DNA of 23,301 bases from a virus. Made by a program: the position numbers and the translations under genes. Shown here piece after piece: positions 9,501-16,528 of the stretch. Under the pieces are notes generated by a model. It worked only from the letters and a program-made list of their open reading frames with translations, made no database searches and was not told the DNA's origin. Numbering within the stretch: position 1 is the stretch's first letter; the number at the start of each line of letters is the position of its first letter. Location: the IMG/VR virus record IMGVR_UViG_3300042343_001610, positions 1-23,301 of that record; one strand, written 5' to 3'.

Positions 9501-12500
9501 CAGTTAATGCATCTACATTTGACGGTGCTGAATTGTTCTGGACTACACGTACTATGTCTGGTACTATAGCTGCAACTGATTTTACTGACGAAGTATTACA
9601 AGGTACTGTTGAAATTAACGGTAACGTTGGTACTATTATTAGAACTGCTGCTGCTGATAAATTTACTGATGGTGTTGACGCGTTTGCTATCGAACTTAGA
9701 CTTACCGGTTATGGTAGTCCAGTGTTAGTTACTAGTAATGTTGTTGTTATTCAAGATTTATCTACAACAGTAGCTGTTCCGGATCCTATGCAACCAGTGT
9801 ACACTGTAACTTCAGATACTACTGCAATTTTAGAAGGAGGTTCGGTTGTATTTACAATTGCAACAGACTATGTACTTCCAACTGCTAATTTATATTGGAC
9901 ATTGTTTAGAGGTCCTGGATTAGAAATTACAGATTTGTCATCAATACAAAGTCCGTCAGCATTTCATGTAGAGATGAATGGAGGCGGTGCGTATAATGAA
10001 GAAACTAACTACGAAGGTACTGCAACTGTTACAGTTACTGCACCTGTTGACGTACTGTCTGAAGGCACCGAATCGTTTATATTCCAATTACGTACTGGCT
10101 CGTTGTTTGGACCAGTTGTAGCAACAAGCCCGGGTGCTATTACAGTTTCTGATCAAGCATCTTATGCAGTTTCTGCATCAGTTCGTTCTATATCAGAAGT
10201 TGACGAAGGTGGTGCAGGTGTAACATTTACAGTAACTACTCCACAAAGTGCTATTGGTACAGCGTTAACATGGACGATTGTTCCTGTTACAGGCAATATT
10301 ACTGCTCTAGATTTTGTAAGTGAATCATTAACTGGTACACTTTCAACTAACGGGACTATTACTAGAACATTTTCAGTAGTGGCAGTTGCCGATGCTGCAA
10401 CTGAAGGTAATGAATCTTTCCGCATTGCACTTTCAGACAGTACTGGTGCAATTGCATTAGGTACAGCTGCTCCAGTTGTTACAATTTCAGAAATTGTAGC
10501 TTACTCATTAACTTCGTCAGTAACATCTGTAACAGAAGGCGGAAGTGTTGTTTATACATTAACTACACCAAAACTTAAAGCTGATGCATTGTTAAAATGG
10601 ACAGTTGTTAGTAAAACTGGTAATTTAACCGGTGCTGATTTTACACCGCAACTATTAACTGGTACATTTACTGCATCTTCATCGACAAACACTGGAACAT
10701 TTACTGTTGTTACTAGAGCTGATTCAGCAACTGAAGGTGATGAGTCGTTTACTATTGATTTATCTGTTGCAGCAACTGGACAATCTATTACATTAGGAAC
10801 TCCTTGTTTACCTGTAACAATTACTGAAACTGTGTCGTATGTAATTACAACGCCATCACTATCAGTAGCAGAAGGCAGTGCAGTAACGTTTAATATTGCT
10901 ACACCAATGTTAAACGACAACACTGTATTGTATTGGGAAGTAGTATCACTTTCTGGAACAGTAAACGCAGATGATTTTGTTGAAAATAAAGTTAACGGAC
11001 CTGTTACTATTGTTAATAATGCTGGACAAGTTGTTGTTACACTTAAAGATGATAAAGTTACTGAAGGTAACGAATCATTTAAAATTCAGTTAAGAGAAGG
11101 GTCTGCACAAGGTAGTACAATTGATGCATCGTGTCCAACGGTAACGGTTACTGAAACAGTTGGGTATTCAGTTACTTCTCCAACATCTGCAGTTGTTGAA
11201 GGCGGATCGATAACATTTAATATTACTACACCAAAAGTTGATGACGGCACTGTTATAAAATGGACTGTTGTTTCGGTTACTGGATCAGTAGTGGTAGGCG
11301 ATTTTAGTCCATCAGGGTTAACTGGAACTACTACTGTAACAAGCAATGCAGCAACGGTTACATTAACATTAGCAGCTGATGCATCAGTAGAAAACACTGA
11401 TACATTTACTATTTCATTAAAGAACGCAGATGATTCGGCTATTACGTTAGTATCTCCTGCACCGGTTATTACTATATCTGATAGTACTGATTATTCAGTA
11501 ACTGCAAACAAAGCATCAATTATTGAAGGTGATACAACTGGTGTTACATTCACAGTAACTACTCCAGGTACATCAAAAGAAAAATCATTGTACTGGTCAT
11601 TAGAAAGTGTTTCTGGTAATGCAATTGCAACTGACTTTGTTGCATTTACTGGAACTGTTACTATTGTTGGACGTGTAGGAACAGTTACTGTAAAAGCAAA
11701 ATCTGATACAGAACTTGCTGAAGGTGATTCATTTAGACTTGTATTAAGAACTAAATCGCAAACTGGTACACCAGTTACAATAACTCCAAATGCAGTAGTT
11801 AATGTTTATGATACAGAGTTCTGCACTATTACATCAAATGTAACAGCAATTGATGAAGGCGGCACCGGTGTAACATTTACAATTAACACACTTACTTCAG
11901 ATAACGGTCAAAAATTGTTTTGGAAAGTTGTTGGTTCTAAAGCTAGTGCATCATCATCTCCTGCTTCTGGTATAAATGCAGCTGATTTTACAACAATGGC
12001 ATTAACTGGTCAAACTAGCACAGTAGCAAATAAAACAACAACTATATCATTTACTGCTGCTGCTGATTTACAAACTGATCCAGGTGAAACGTTTTACCTA
12101 GAAGTAGCTAGATCATTAAACGGTACTCCAATTGTATTTTCTACAGCATGTCCTAAAATTACAATTAATGATAAATCGGCTACTGAAAAAGTAGTAAGTA
12201 AAACAATTGATATAACATGTACACATTCAAGTCTTATAGCCGAAGGTAACAATGGAGTGTTTAATATTGTAATACTACCAACAGGAAAAGCAGTTGACAT
12301 TAATTGGGAAGTTGTTAAAACTACACCAGCTTCTATTCAAAGTGCAATATCATTAACAAAAGGCGGTAATTTAGCTAGTAAAGGTACTATTAAAACAACC
12401 TGGACCGAAGCTAATCCAACTGTTGCAACTGGCGAATTAAGATTATGGATTAATACGTTAGGAACAAGTGCAAGTGGAAGTTTCCAAATAACATTTACGG

Positions 12501-14191
12501 TAATAGATCCAGTTACACAAAATCCTGTAAGTATTACGTCGTCTGCAGTTAATGTACTTCACCCGCCAGTCACAGAAACAATAACAGGTGTGTCTCAAAC
12601 ATGGACTCCGAAAGTTGCCGGTGCTTCGACAATCTCTATATCATTGCAAGGCGGCGGCGGCGCAGGCGGCGGCGCAGGCGGATCATTTAACGGCGGCGAC
12701 GGCGGCGATGCCGGTGCAGTTGAAGGAACGATTGATTTTACATCATTAAAATCGTTATACTTTGATTTTATGCCTGGCGGCAGTTCATCGGCAGTTACTC
12801 TTGATTGGACAGGATTATGCGGATCAGGTGGTAGTGGTATTGCAGTATATTCTAAAAAAGGTGCAGCAGCTCCATTTGCATCAGTTGGGGGTGCTGGTGG
12901 CGGTGGTGCTGGTTGGATAAATGGTACAGATCCAGGTGGCAAAGGTTCAGCTCCTACTATTGAATCAGTATGGACTAAGGCATGTGCAACAGCAGGCATA
13001 GCATCAAAACAATCAAACGGCGGAGGCGGCGGTGGCGGCAGTGTTGCAGTTGTACAACCAGTTGGTAAGTACGTTGCAAACAATAATGTTGCAGGCAACG
13101 CATATTCAAGGATTGGCGGCAACGGTGGTAAATCGTTTGTACCTGCAGACTGGAGTTATGTAGTAGCAGGTGGTGGTATAGGCGGAGAAGGTTCTAAATT
13201 AATAACTAGACAACCACAAAACGGTGATTATCCAAGCAGCGGTTACGGTGCTAACAAAAAACTAATTGCTAGCCAATTTAAAAACTATTGTATTGGACCA
13301 GATAATCAAACAACACGCAAAGATGATACTATATATGTTACATATTTTGATGTAAAAAGTCTAGTTAGAGTTGAAAAATCTGCAGGACAGTTTATAGAAG
13401 TTGGACAATCGTTGCCAGAAGGTGATTATTGGTTAAATATTTATACTGACGGTACTGGTGCTGTAATGATCAATGACAAATTCTATAACGGTACAAAACT
13501 TACAGATTTTAAAGTTTCATTACAAGCCGGTTGGAATAACAGAATTTCTGTATATTATCAATATAAATCAAACGCAAATAAAACATTTGGTATTTCTGCT
13601 ACGTTACGCCCGTTCTTCAAAACTATGGAATCAGCTTCGGCATTTGTTTGGACTACTAGATCTCCTGGTGCAATGATGAAACCGCAAGCAGGATCAGGTG
13701 CAGCTGGCACACCAGCAAAAGCTGTATTAACATATACACCGGGTAACGTTATTGCTGGACAAGTAGTACCGCCAATACCAAGACCGGTAGTAGTATCAAC
13801 TGCAAAATATGTACCACCATCTTATGATATAGTAACGTATAATACAACGAATATACCAACTTGGTGGTGGGTTGTAAATGTTAAGTCTACTCCAGAAGCA
13901 ACAATGCTTTGGGAAGACTTATATATACCAGTAGACACTACTACAAAAATTAATTATATGGCTGACGATCAAGGATGGATTAAACTGTATAATGCAGCAG
14001 GCGATACACAAGTAATGAATAATTCGGCACATAACTTATGGGTATTTATTGATACTAAGCTAGGCGTAATTACTAAAATTGAAGCATATTATAAAGATAC
14101 AGGCGGTGGCCCGTATGGTGCTCGAGGTGTAATTTATAGCAATAACGCATACGTTTGGACTACACGTGATCCGGCTCGTCATTATAGATAG
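6515..14191 (+). CDS. Giant fibre/adhesin: phage N-terminal domain, about 15 Calx-beta-like repeats, Gly-rich domain, two C-terminal modules (2558 aa)
   Basis: Residues 1-275 are a domain I recognise from virion proteins of marine T4-like phages: G-D-Y-G-Y-G-Q near residue 28, a helical L-R-x-D-I-x-x-A-R-x-H-Q segment, R-H-Y-F-N-T-G with S-x-R-T-G-G, and Y-x-Q-L-T-D-S-D-Q. This part probably anchors the protein to the virion. Residues about 286-2018 are tandem beta-sandwich repeats of the Calx-beta type. Residues 2019 to about 2260 are glycine-rich, opening with T-W-T-P-K-V-A-G like Gly-rich phage adhesin domains. The rest holds two related modules, each ending in (F/Y)-V-W-T-T-R-(S/D)-P. The ATG has an AAGGAATAAG ribosome site upstream. 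The unbroken 7.7-kb frame argues for function. The likely role is a long fibre with a receptor-binding tip at the C-terminus; that assignment is inference from domain order. Confidence 0.85.
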   Translation: MTITLDQSGYNIIWNRIKRIYEEGDGDYGYGQQLTSIELGAGAAAEQARFTELRADILAARYHQIGVQTTAPIPATQSIISSADWAKWETTLIQVENNRMLTPPSTQAIRANLAAPSIMDVWNGLTAFTTDVTFDSADAMRHYFNTGSTIEFTSTRTGGSTAKKNTSWTSFLTTCGTVSFKRNATTSTKTSGTNIGYSQLTDSDQIIYRKIVTDAFKPDSYTIKARLSEETVITFTVEFDDIITGATDANVDGVLTTTINAYHASGIYVSVPAPIASADTLPGDPNPVFTIARDVSRIDEGLSSVTFSVSAINFSGDTVYWRAVGSGINASDFVENTLGESLLLVDNTGTFSLTAAADSFTEGTEKFNIEIRVAPELTSPVVALITSEQITDLSLTIPVVIVTPSYDFVAQTVSSVAEGQSVTYTIVTTGVPDGTDLIWSTIVLTPGLTADDFDDKTLSGTVTINSNTATLTRTLVDDSAVEKLESYQISLSTVNPTTGIKKVVKTSYLMQVVDTVVVIPEIPYTVVTGATTTSVAEGSKAGIIFKINTPKLPVNTRVWWNTVVDTGTITASDFTDNAMSGSVVISNQTGSVTRYAKSDSLIEGTEQFHLVFYADSLMTTELVTSDIVVSITETVNYVITRNPVSMVEDGLGVVFTVNTPWTEDGTVLYWTTVSESGTVDELDFADNTLTGTVTISGNTGTILRRAVKDTLTEGIEQFHLEIRATDGIGGPLLVSSQSTTITENVLYEINTLGSEISEGLIGVDFVVTTPKLPAGTVLYWSTVTDTGTIIASDFTDNKMSGTVVITNNTGTITRTAADDALTEGIESFHLILKTGSASGTQVAVSSIVTISEFVKYKITPSTQSVSEGQSGATFNITTPKVANGTVVYWTALGHTGNITGDDFVVSDAQGGSAQRVSGQVTIQNNRGSFIITARADSLTEGSESFQIELRSDGIDGPVLDTTGLVALNEIVPYQIIAGAATVAEGTGSVSFTVKTPVNASTFDGAELFWTTRTMSGTIAATDFTDEVLQGTVEINGNVGTIIRTAAADKFTDGVDAFAIELRLTGYGSPVLVTSNVVVIQDLSTTVAVPDPMQPVYTVTSDTTAILEGGSVVFTIATDYVLPTANLYWTLFRGPGLEITDLSSIQSPSAFHVEMNGGGAYNEETNYEGTATVTVTAPVDVLSEGTESFIFQLRTGSLFGPVVATSPGAITVSDQASYAVSASVRSISEVDEGGAGVTFTVTTPQSAIGTALTWTIVPVTGNITALDFVSESLTGTLSTNGTITRTFSVVAVADAATEGNESFRIALSDSTGAIALGTAAPVVTISEIVAYSLTSSVTSVTEGGSVVYTLTTPKLKADALLKWTVVSKTGNLTGADFTPQLLTGTFTASSSTNTGTFTVVTRADSATEGDESFTIDLSVAATGQSITLGTPCLPVTITETVSYVITTPSLSVAEGSAVTFNIATPMLNDNTVLYWEVVSLSGTVNADDFVENKVNGPVTIVNNAGQVVVTLKDDKVTEGNESFKIQLREGSAQGSTIDASCPTVTVTETVGYSVTSPTSAVVEGGSITFNITTPKVDDGTVIKWTVVSVTGSVVVGDFSPSGLTGTTTVTSNAATVTLTLAADASVENTDTFTISLKNADDSAITLVSPAPVITISDSTDYSVTANKASIIEGDTTGVTFTVTTPGTSKEKSLYWSLESVSGNAIATDFVAFTGTVTIVGRVGTVTVKAKSDTELAEGDSFRLVLRTKSQTGTPVTITPNAVVNVYDTEFCTITSNVTAIDEGGTGVTFTINTLTSDNGQKLFWKVVGSKASASSSPASGINAADFTTMALTGQTSTVANKTTTISFTAAADLQTDPGETFYLEVARSLNGTPIVFSTACPKITINDKSATEKVVSKTIDITCTHSSLIAEGNNGVFNIVILPTGKAVDINWEVVKTTPASIQSAISLTKGGNLASKGTIKTTWTEANPTVATGELRLWINTLGTSASGSFQITFTVIDPVTQNPVSITSSAVNVLHPPVTETITGVSQTWTPKVAGASTISISLQGGGGAGGGAGGSFNGGDGGDAGAVEGTIDFTSLKSLYFDFMPGGSSSAVTLDWTGLCGSGGSGIAVYSKKGAAAPFASVGGAGGGGAGWINGTDPGGKGSAPTIESVWTKACATAGIASKQSNGGGGGGGSVAVVQPVGKYVANNNVAGNAYSRIGGNGGKSFVPADWSYVVAGGGIGGEGSKLITRQPQNGDYPSSGYGANKKLIASQFKNYCIGPDNQTTRKDDTIYVTYFDVKSLVRVEKSAGQFIEVGQSLPEGDYWLNIYTDGTGAVMINDKFYNGTKLTDFKVSLQAGWNNRISVYYQYKSNANKTFGISATLRPFFKTMESASAFVWTTRSPGAMMKPQAGSGAAGTPAKAVLTYTPGNVIAGQVVPPIPRPVVVSTAKYVPPSYDIVTYNTTNIPTWWWVVNVKSTPEATMLWEDLYIPVDTTTKINYMADDQGWIKLYNAAGDTQVMNNSAHNLWVFIDTKLGVITKIEAYYKDTGGGPYGARGVIYSNNAYVWTTRDPARHYR
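7370..12568 (+). repeat. Tandem Calx-beta-like domain repeats inside the giant adhesin
   Basis: About 15 units of 109-126 residues lie head to tail. The consensus is Y-x-I/V-T ... S-V-x-E-G-x-x-V-x-F-x-I-x-T-P ... G-T-x-L-Y-W-T-x-V-x-x-x-G-x-I-x-x-x-D-F ... L-x-G-T-V-x-I ... T-x-T-R-x-A-x-A-D-x-x-T-E-G-x-E-S-F-x-I-x-L-R. The acidic D-x-x-T-E-G-x-E turn fits the calcium-binding edge of Calx-beta domains. Approximate unit starts (nt) are 7370, 7727, 8084, 8422, 8749, 9076, 9427, 9796, 10159, 10498, 10834, 11161, 11488, 11818 and 12196. The last unit is degenerate and lacks the T-E-G-x-E turn. At the DNA level the units have diverged, so this is an old expansion. Confidence 0.8.
12650..12712 (+). 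repeat. GGC-rich low-complexity tract coding for polyglycine
   Basis: GGC and GCA codons alternate with few interruptions and give runs such as GGGGAGGGAGG, followed by G-G-D-G-G-D-A-G. The tract stands out as strongly GC-rich within AT-rich DNA. Further Gly runs occur near 12886-12915 and 13018-13040. The domain context matches glycine-rich phage adhesin domains. Confidence 0.7.
13370..14173 (+). other. Two related C-terminal modules of the giant adhesin (candidate receptor-binding domains)
   Basis: Module 1 (13370-13666, residues 2286-2384) and module 2 (13823-14173, residues 2437-2553) share an order of motifs: an aromatic-rich strand, a T/A-D-x-x-G segment leading to N-x-x-x-Y-N-G or L-Y-N-A-A-G, a strand ending in I-x-x-Y-Y, a short G-rich loop, and a closing (F/Y)-V-W-T-T-R-(S/D)-P. 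The pattern suggests a duplicated PA14- or lectin-like beta-sandwich, but the fold is inferred by eye only. Module 2 carries a W-W-W run. Confidence 0.5.
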
Positions 14192-14218
14192 TAGTTAGTA
14201 AAAAGTAGTATAAATGAT

Positions 14219-14240
14219 AAAGCCGGCAATTGCCGGCTTT
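14219..14240. terminator. Bidirectional intrinsic terminator between convergent genes
   Basis: A perfect palindrome (core AGCCGGCAATTGCCGGCT with flanking A/T pairs) lies between the stop of the giant gene and the stop of the convergent ThyX gene. Each strand has T residues after the GC-rich stem, so it can end transcription in both directions. With the AATT centre as loop it forms an 8-9 bp stem. Confidence 0.85.
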
Positions 14241-14247
14241 GTTGTGA

Positions 14248-15015
14248 TTAGTGTTTGTAAAAATTAAAAAAGTGTTGATGCCATTTAAGTTTTTTAGGTT
14301 CAACAATTTCTTCTTTAATAGGTTCTAAAACTGGTTCTTCCTTGTAAACAAAGTCATGTACCATTGGAAATACTGCGCTAATTGCTTGCGCACATGCTAC
14401 AGCAACTTGTTTGTGTTCAAGCTGTGTATCCACGTTACTGCGCACTTGTATGTAGTGAATCCATGAGCGCAACGTCCCGTTAACATACACACGACTTTTA
14501 GTATTGCCTTCTGGAAGAACAACACGAGCTTGTTCTTTAGCAATCCCGTTGCTAATTGCCCATTCATATTGTGCTTTTGCTGAATTAATATGAGCTTCTT
14601 GTCTTAGATGCCATTCGTCATTAATCGCCTCTTCTTCTGCAGTATTAATTGTAATTGAATTTTGACGATTTTTAGGATCTTGAAATCTAGCATCGCGTAT
14701 TTCAAAAGACAGATCGTTTGTTGGATCTGCATAGCGTTGACTAAACTCTTGGAATCTAAATGAAGCGTGACGTAGTAATTGACGTGCAATATCGCGGGTG
14801 GTATTTACTTCTAAACACACATTAACCATTTCAAGTGGTGACCAATGTTTATGTTTAATTAGGTAGTTGATAAGTTTTTCTGAAGTTTCTGTATTAAACT
14901 GATTTGAAGGATTACTTACTCTAGCACAAAATGCTATAAGTTCTTGTGCATCAGTAATTCCTAACTCAGCAAATTCTTCAGTAGGTTGAGAATATGATAC
15001 TAATTTAATGTTCAT
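14248..15015 (-). CDS. thyX: Flavin-dependent thymidylate synthase ThyX (255 aa)
   Basis: ThyX methylates dUMP to dTMP using methylene-tetrahydrofolate, FAD and NADPH, and supplies thymidine for phage DNA. The signature region reads R82-H83-A84-S-F-R-F-Q-E-F-S92-Q-R94-Y95, matching RHRx7SxRY except for Ala at the third position. Upstream, H-W-S-P-L-E (58-62 region) and T-T-R-D-I-A-R-Q are typical. Downstream, L-P-E-G, G-T-L-R-S-W-I-H-Y and Q-x-E-H-K-x-V-A complete the fold. The last 30 residues are a charged Glu/Pro/Lys tail beyond the usual domain. The ATG overlaps the upstream stop as ATGA. The gene ends just before the palindromic terminator and is the last of its operon. Confidence 0.95.
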   Translation of the reverse strand: MNIKLVSYSQPTEEFAELGITDAQELIAFCARVSNPSNQFNTETSEKLINYLIKHKHWSPLEMVNVCLEVNTTRDIARQLLRHASFRFQEFSQRYADPTNDLSFEIRDARFQDPKNRQNSITINTAEEEAINDEWHLRQEAHINSAKAQYEWAISNGIAKEQARVVLPEGNTKSRVYVNGTLRSWIHYIQVRSNVDTQLEHKQVAVACAQAISAVFPMVHDFVYKEEPVLEPIKEEIVEPKKLKWHQHFFNFYKH

Positions 15016-15332
15016 AATTTACTTTTTTTTAAAAATTTATTGGTTAGTTTTTCAACGTCTTTTTTAATTTTGATTGCATCAATTTTAAAATCAACATCAT
15101 CAATTCGGTCTTCATAATCAACAAGTAATTCAGATAAACTTTCTTGAAAATTATTCCATCCTTCTTTTTTTATTTTTGCTGTTAATTTTATTTCCCATGA
15201 TTTACTATCTTTAAAATTAACAACTACTGATTGTAAATACAGAAAAGGTATCACGTTAAATGATACCTCGTCTAATACATCAGGCCAAACTGCAATCACA
15301 TCATTAGGAAGTGATTTCTTTTGACTTAGCAA
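15012..15332 (-). CDS. Conserved marine-phage protein of unknown function (106 aa, TTG start)
   Basis: The frame begins with TTG at 15332, preceded by AAAGG at good spacing inside the upstream gene; no in-frame ATG is available, and the only early alternative is a GTG at 15299 without a ribosome site. The protein has an A-V-W-P-D-V-L-D-E segment, a beta strand with S-W-E-I-K-L and a C-terminal helix rich in Lys and Asp (D-F-K-I-D-A-I-K-I-K-K-D-V). I recall similar W-P-x-V-x-D ... W-E-I ... D-F-K-I-D proteins in T4-like cyanophages, where they have no known function. It overlaps the upstream gene by 29 nt and thyX by 4 nt. Confidence 0.65.
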   Translation of the reverse strand: MLSQKKSLPNDVIAVWPDVLDEVSFNVIPFLYLQSVVVNFKDSKSWEIKLTAKIKKEGWNNFQESLSELLVDYEDRIDDVDFKIDAIKIKKDVEKLTNKFLKKSKL

Positions 15333-15972
15333 TGGTTGCCTTTTTAGCAGGAGCAGGAGCAGGAGCAGTAGTTACACTTACTTCAACTTCAGATTCAACT
15401 TTAGCTTTTTTAGCAGTTGGAATTAAATCTTCAGCTTGTCTGCGTAACGATGCAGCTTCTTTAGATAAGCGATCTGCTTCTGAACGATACTTTTTAGCCT
15501 GTTCTTCGGGAGTTAACAGGGTAGTAAGTTCTTCTACAACTGGTTTTATTTCTACTGTTGCATCAACTTGCTTAGATTCTAATGACGATTTAATTGATAA
15601 ATCGTCAACTGGAACACCGCGTTGTTCTGCAATAGTTTGATTAAGTTCAGATAACAAAATTGCATATGAATTGTTTGGTAACATTTCAATTTGATCAGTT
15701 GATGCTTTAACTAACCGTCCTTGAGTATGTAATGCTGCTAGCATAATGCTACCATCCGGAAAGCTTGAACGAGCCATAACTTCTGCAAATTCATTTGCAG
15801 TTTGCCCTGTGCTACTTTCAACTAGATTAATTATCGCATCGTGATAACTGTCTGGTAAATTTTCAGTAGGAGCAATTAAGCAATTATATGCATCTCCGGG
15901 CAATGTGCGATAAACAACAATGCATTTTTTACCCGTTGCTTTTACTCTGCCAACGTGTTTTAAGTCTGCCAT
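15304..15972 (-). CDS. Conserved phage protein with C-terminal coiled-coil and Ala/Pro/Lys tail (222 aa)
   Basis: The N-terminal 130 residues contain L-K-H-V-G-R-V, Y-R-T-L-P-G-D-A-Y-N-C-L, L-P-D-S-Y-H-D-A-I-x-N-L-V-E-S and F-P-D-G-S-I-M-L-x-A-L-H, a pattern I associate with an unnamed T4-like marine phage protein. Residues about 151-190 (P-E-E-Q-A-K-K-Y-R-S-E-A-D-R-L) are heptad-like and probably a coiled coil. The end is a low-complexity Val/Ala/Pro/Lys tail. It starts at TAATG shared with the upstream stop. No enzyme motif is visible; a structural or assembly role is possible but unsupported. Confidence 0.7.
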   Translation of the reverse strand: MADLKHVGRVKATGKKCIVVYRTLPGDAYNCLIAPTENLPDSYHDAIINLVESSTGQTANEFAEVMARSSFPDGSIMLAALHTQGRLVKASTDQIEMLPNNSYAILLSELNQTIAEQRGVPVDDLSIKSSLESKQVDATVEIKPVVEELTTLLTPEEQAKKYRSEADRLSKEAASLRRQAEDLIPTAKKAKVESEVEVSVTTAPAPAPAKKATIAKSKEITS

Positions 15973-16211
15973 TATTGCGTACCGGCAGTTTCAGCTTGTT
16001 TAGTAACAGCAACTAAGAAGTTGTCCAATTTTGTGTAAGTTTGGCCAACTGCAACCATTTCATTTGGTTTAAAAGCACCACGTGAACTTGCAATATCAAT
16101 AATAGTTTTTAACGCATTTAAGTCGTTAATTGTAAGATCATTAGTTGCTTGTTCTTGAGTTGCTTCTGTTTCTGCTGTGTTTTCTGTTGTTTGTTCTACG
16201 TTTTCTGTCAT
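15972..16211 (-). CDS. Small acidic conserved phage protein (79 aa)
   Basis: The start is placed at the ATG at 16211, which has a strong AGAGG ribosome site; a longer frame from 16265 would overlap the upstream gene and has no such site. The first 25 residues are Glu/Thr/Gln-rich and probably disordered. The rest (L-T-I-N-D-L-N-A-L-K-T-I-I-D-I-A-S-S-R-G-A-F with Y-x-K-L-D-N-F-L) is helical and resembles small unnamed proteins of T4-like marine phages. It ends as TAATG with the next gene. Function unknown. Confidence 0.7.
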   Translation of the reverse strand: MTENVEQTTENTAETEATQEQATNDLTINDLNALKTIIDIASSRGAFKPNEMVAVGQTYTKLDNFLVAVTKQAETAGTQ

Positions 16212-16240
16212 GTTTTTTCCTCTGTGGTTAATATAGTTAA

Positions 16241-16528
16241 TTATCTTGAGTTTAAATCTGGACATGCAATTGTGAAAAAGCTAAGTTCCTTTTCTGACTC
16301 AAAACCAATTGTAATGTTATAGATTATAGAATTAGACGAATCTAATGAAATTCCTTTATCTATGTAGTATCGATTATTTAAATTTTTTGTAATCCAAGTA
16401 TCAATAGATCTGATTAATTCTGGATTAAATCTATTAATAGTAAAGTATTTAAAATGCGGGCAGGCAAAGCCTACCCTACGCATATTAAAGTAATTTAATG
16501 GATTTGGTTTTCCATTTTTTAACGCCAT
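16241..16528 (-). CDS. Hypothetical phage protein (95 aa)
   Basis: The ATG at 16528 shares one base with the stop of the VWA gene (TAATG), which suggests coupled translation. The protein has a C-P-H-F segment near residue 23, several aromatic residues, an R-S-I-D-T-W-I-T-K-N-L helix and a beta-rich C-terminus with F-F-T-I-A-C-P. No known domain is recognised. The two C-P dipeptides are not in a metal-site arrangement. Confidence 0.6.
   Translation of the reverse strand: MALKNGKPNPLNYFNMRRVGFACPHFKYFTINRFNPELIRSIDTWITKNLNNRYYIDKGISLDSSNSIIYNITIGFESEKELSFFTIACPDLNSR

Noticed and set aside
7370-12568. Tandem periodicity as a CRISPR or DNA repeat array
   Set aside because: The period is about 330-370 nt, conserved only at the protein level and within one reading frame, so it is a domain repeat.
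12595-13122. Long minus-strand open frame coding for a proline-rich protein
   Set aside because: It is the reverse complement of the glycine-rich adhesin domain: GGC codons read as GCC/CCG on the other strand. It has no ribosome site and lies wholly inside a strongly supported gene.
15311-15640. Plus-strand open frame of 109 aa opposite the 222-aa gene
   Set aside because: It mirrors the Ala/Pro/Lys tail and coiled-coil codons of the minus-strand gene and has no family resemblance or promoter.
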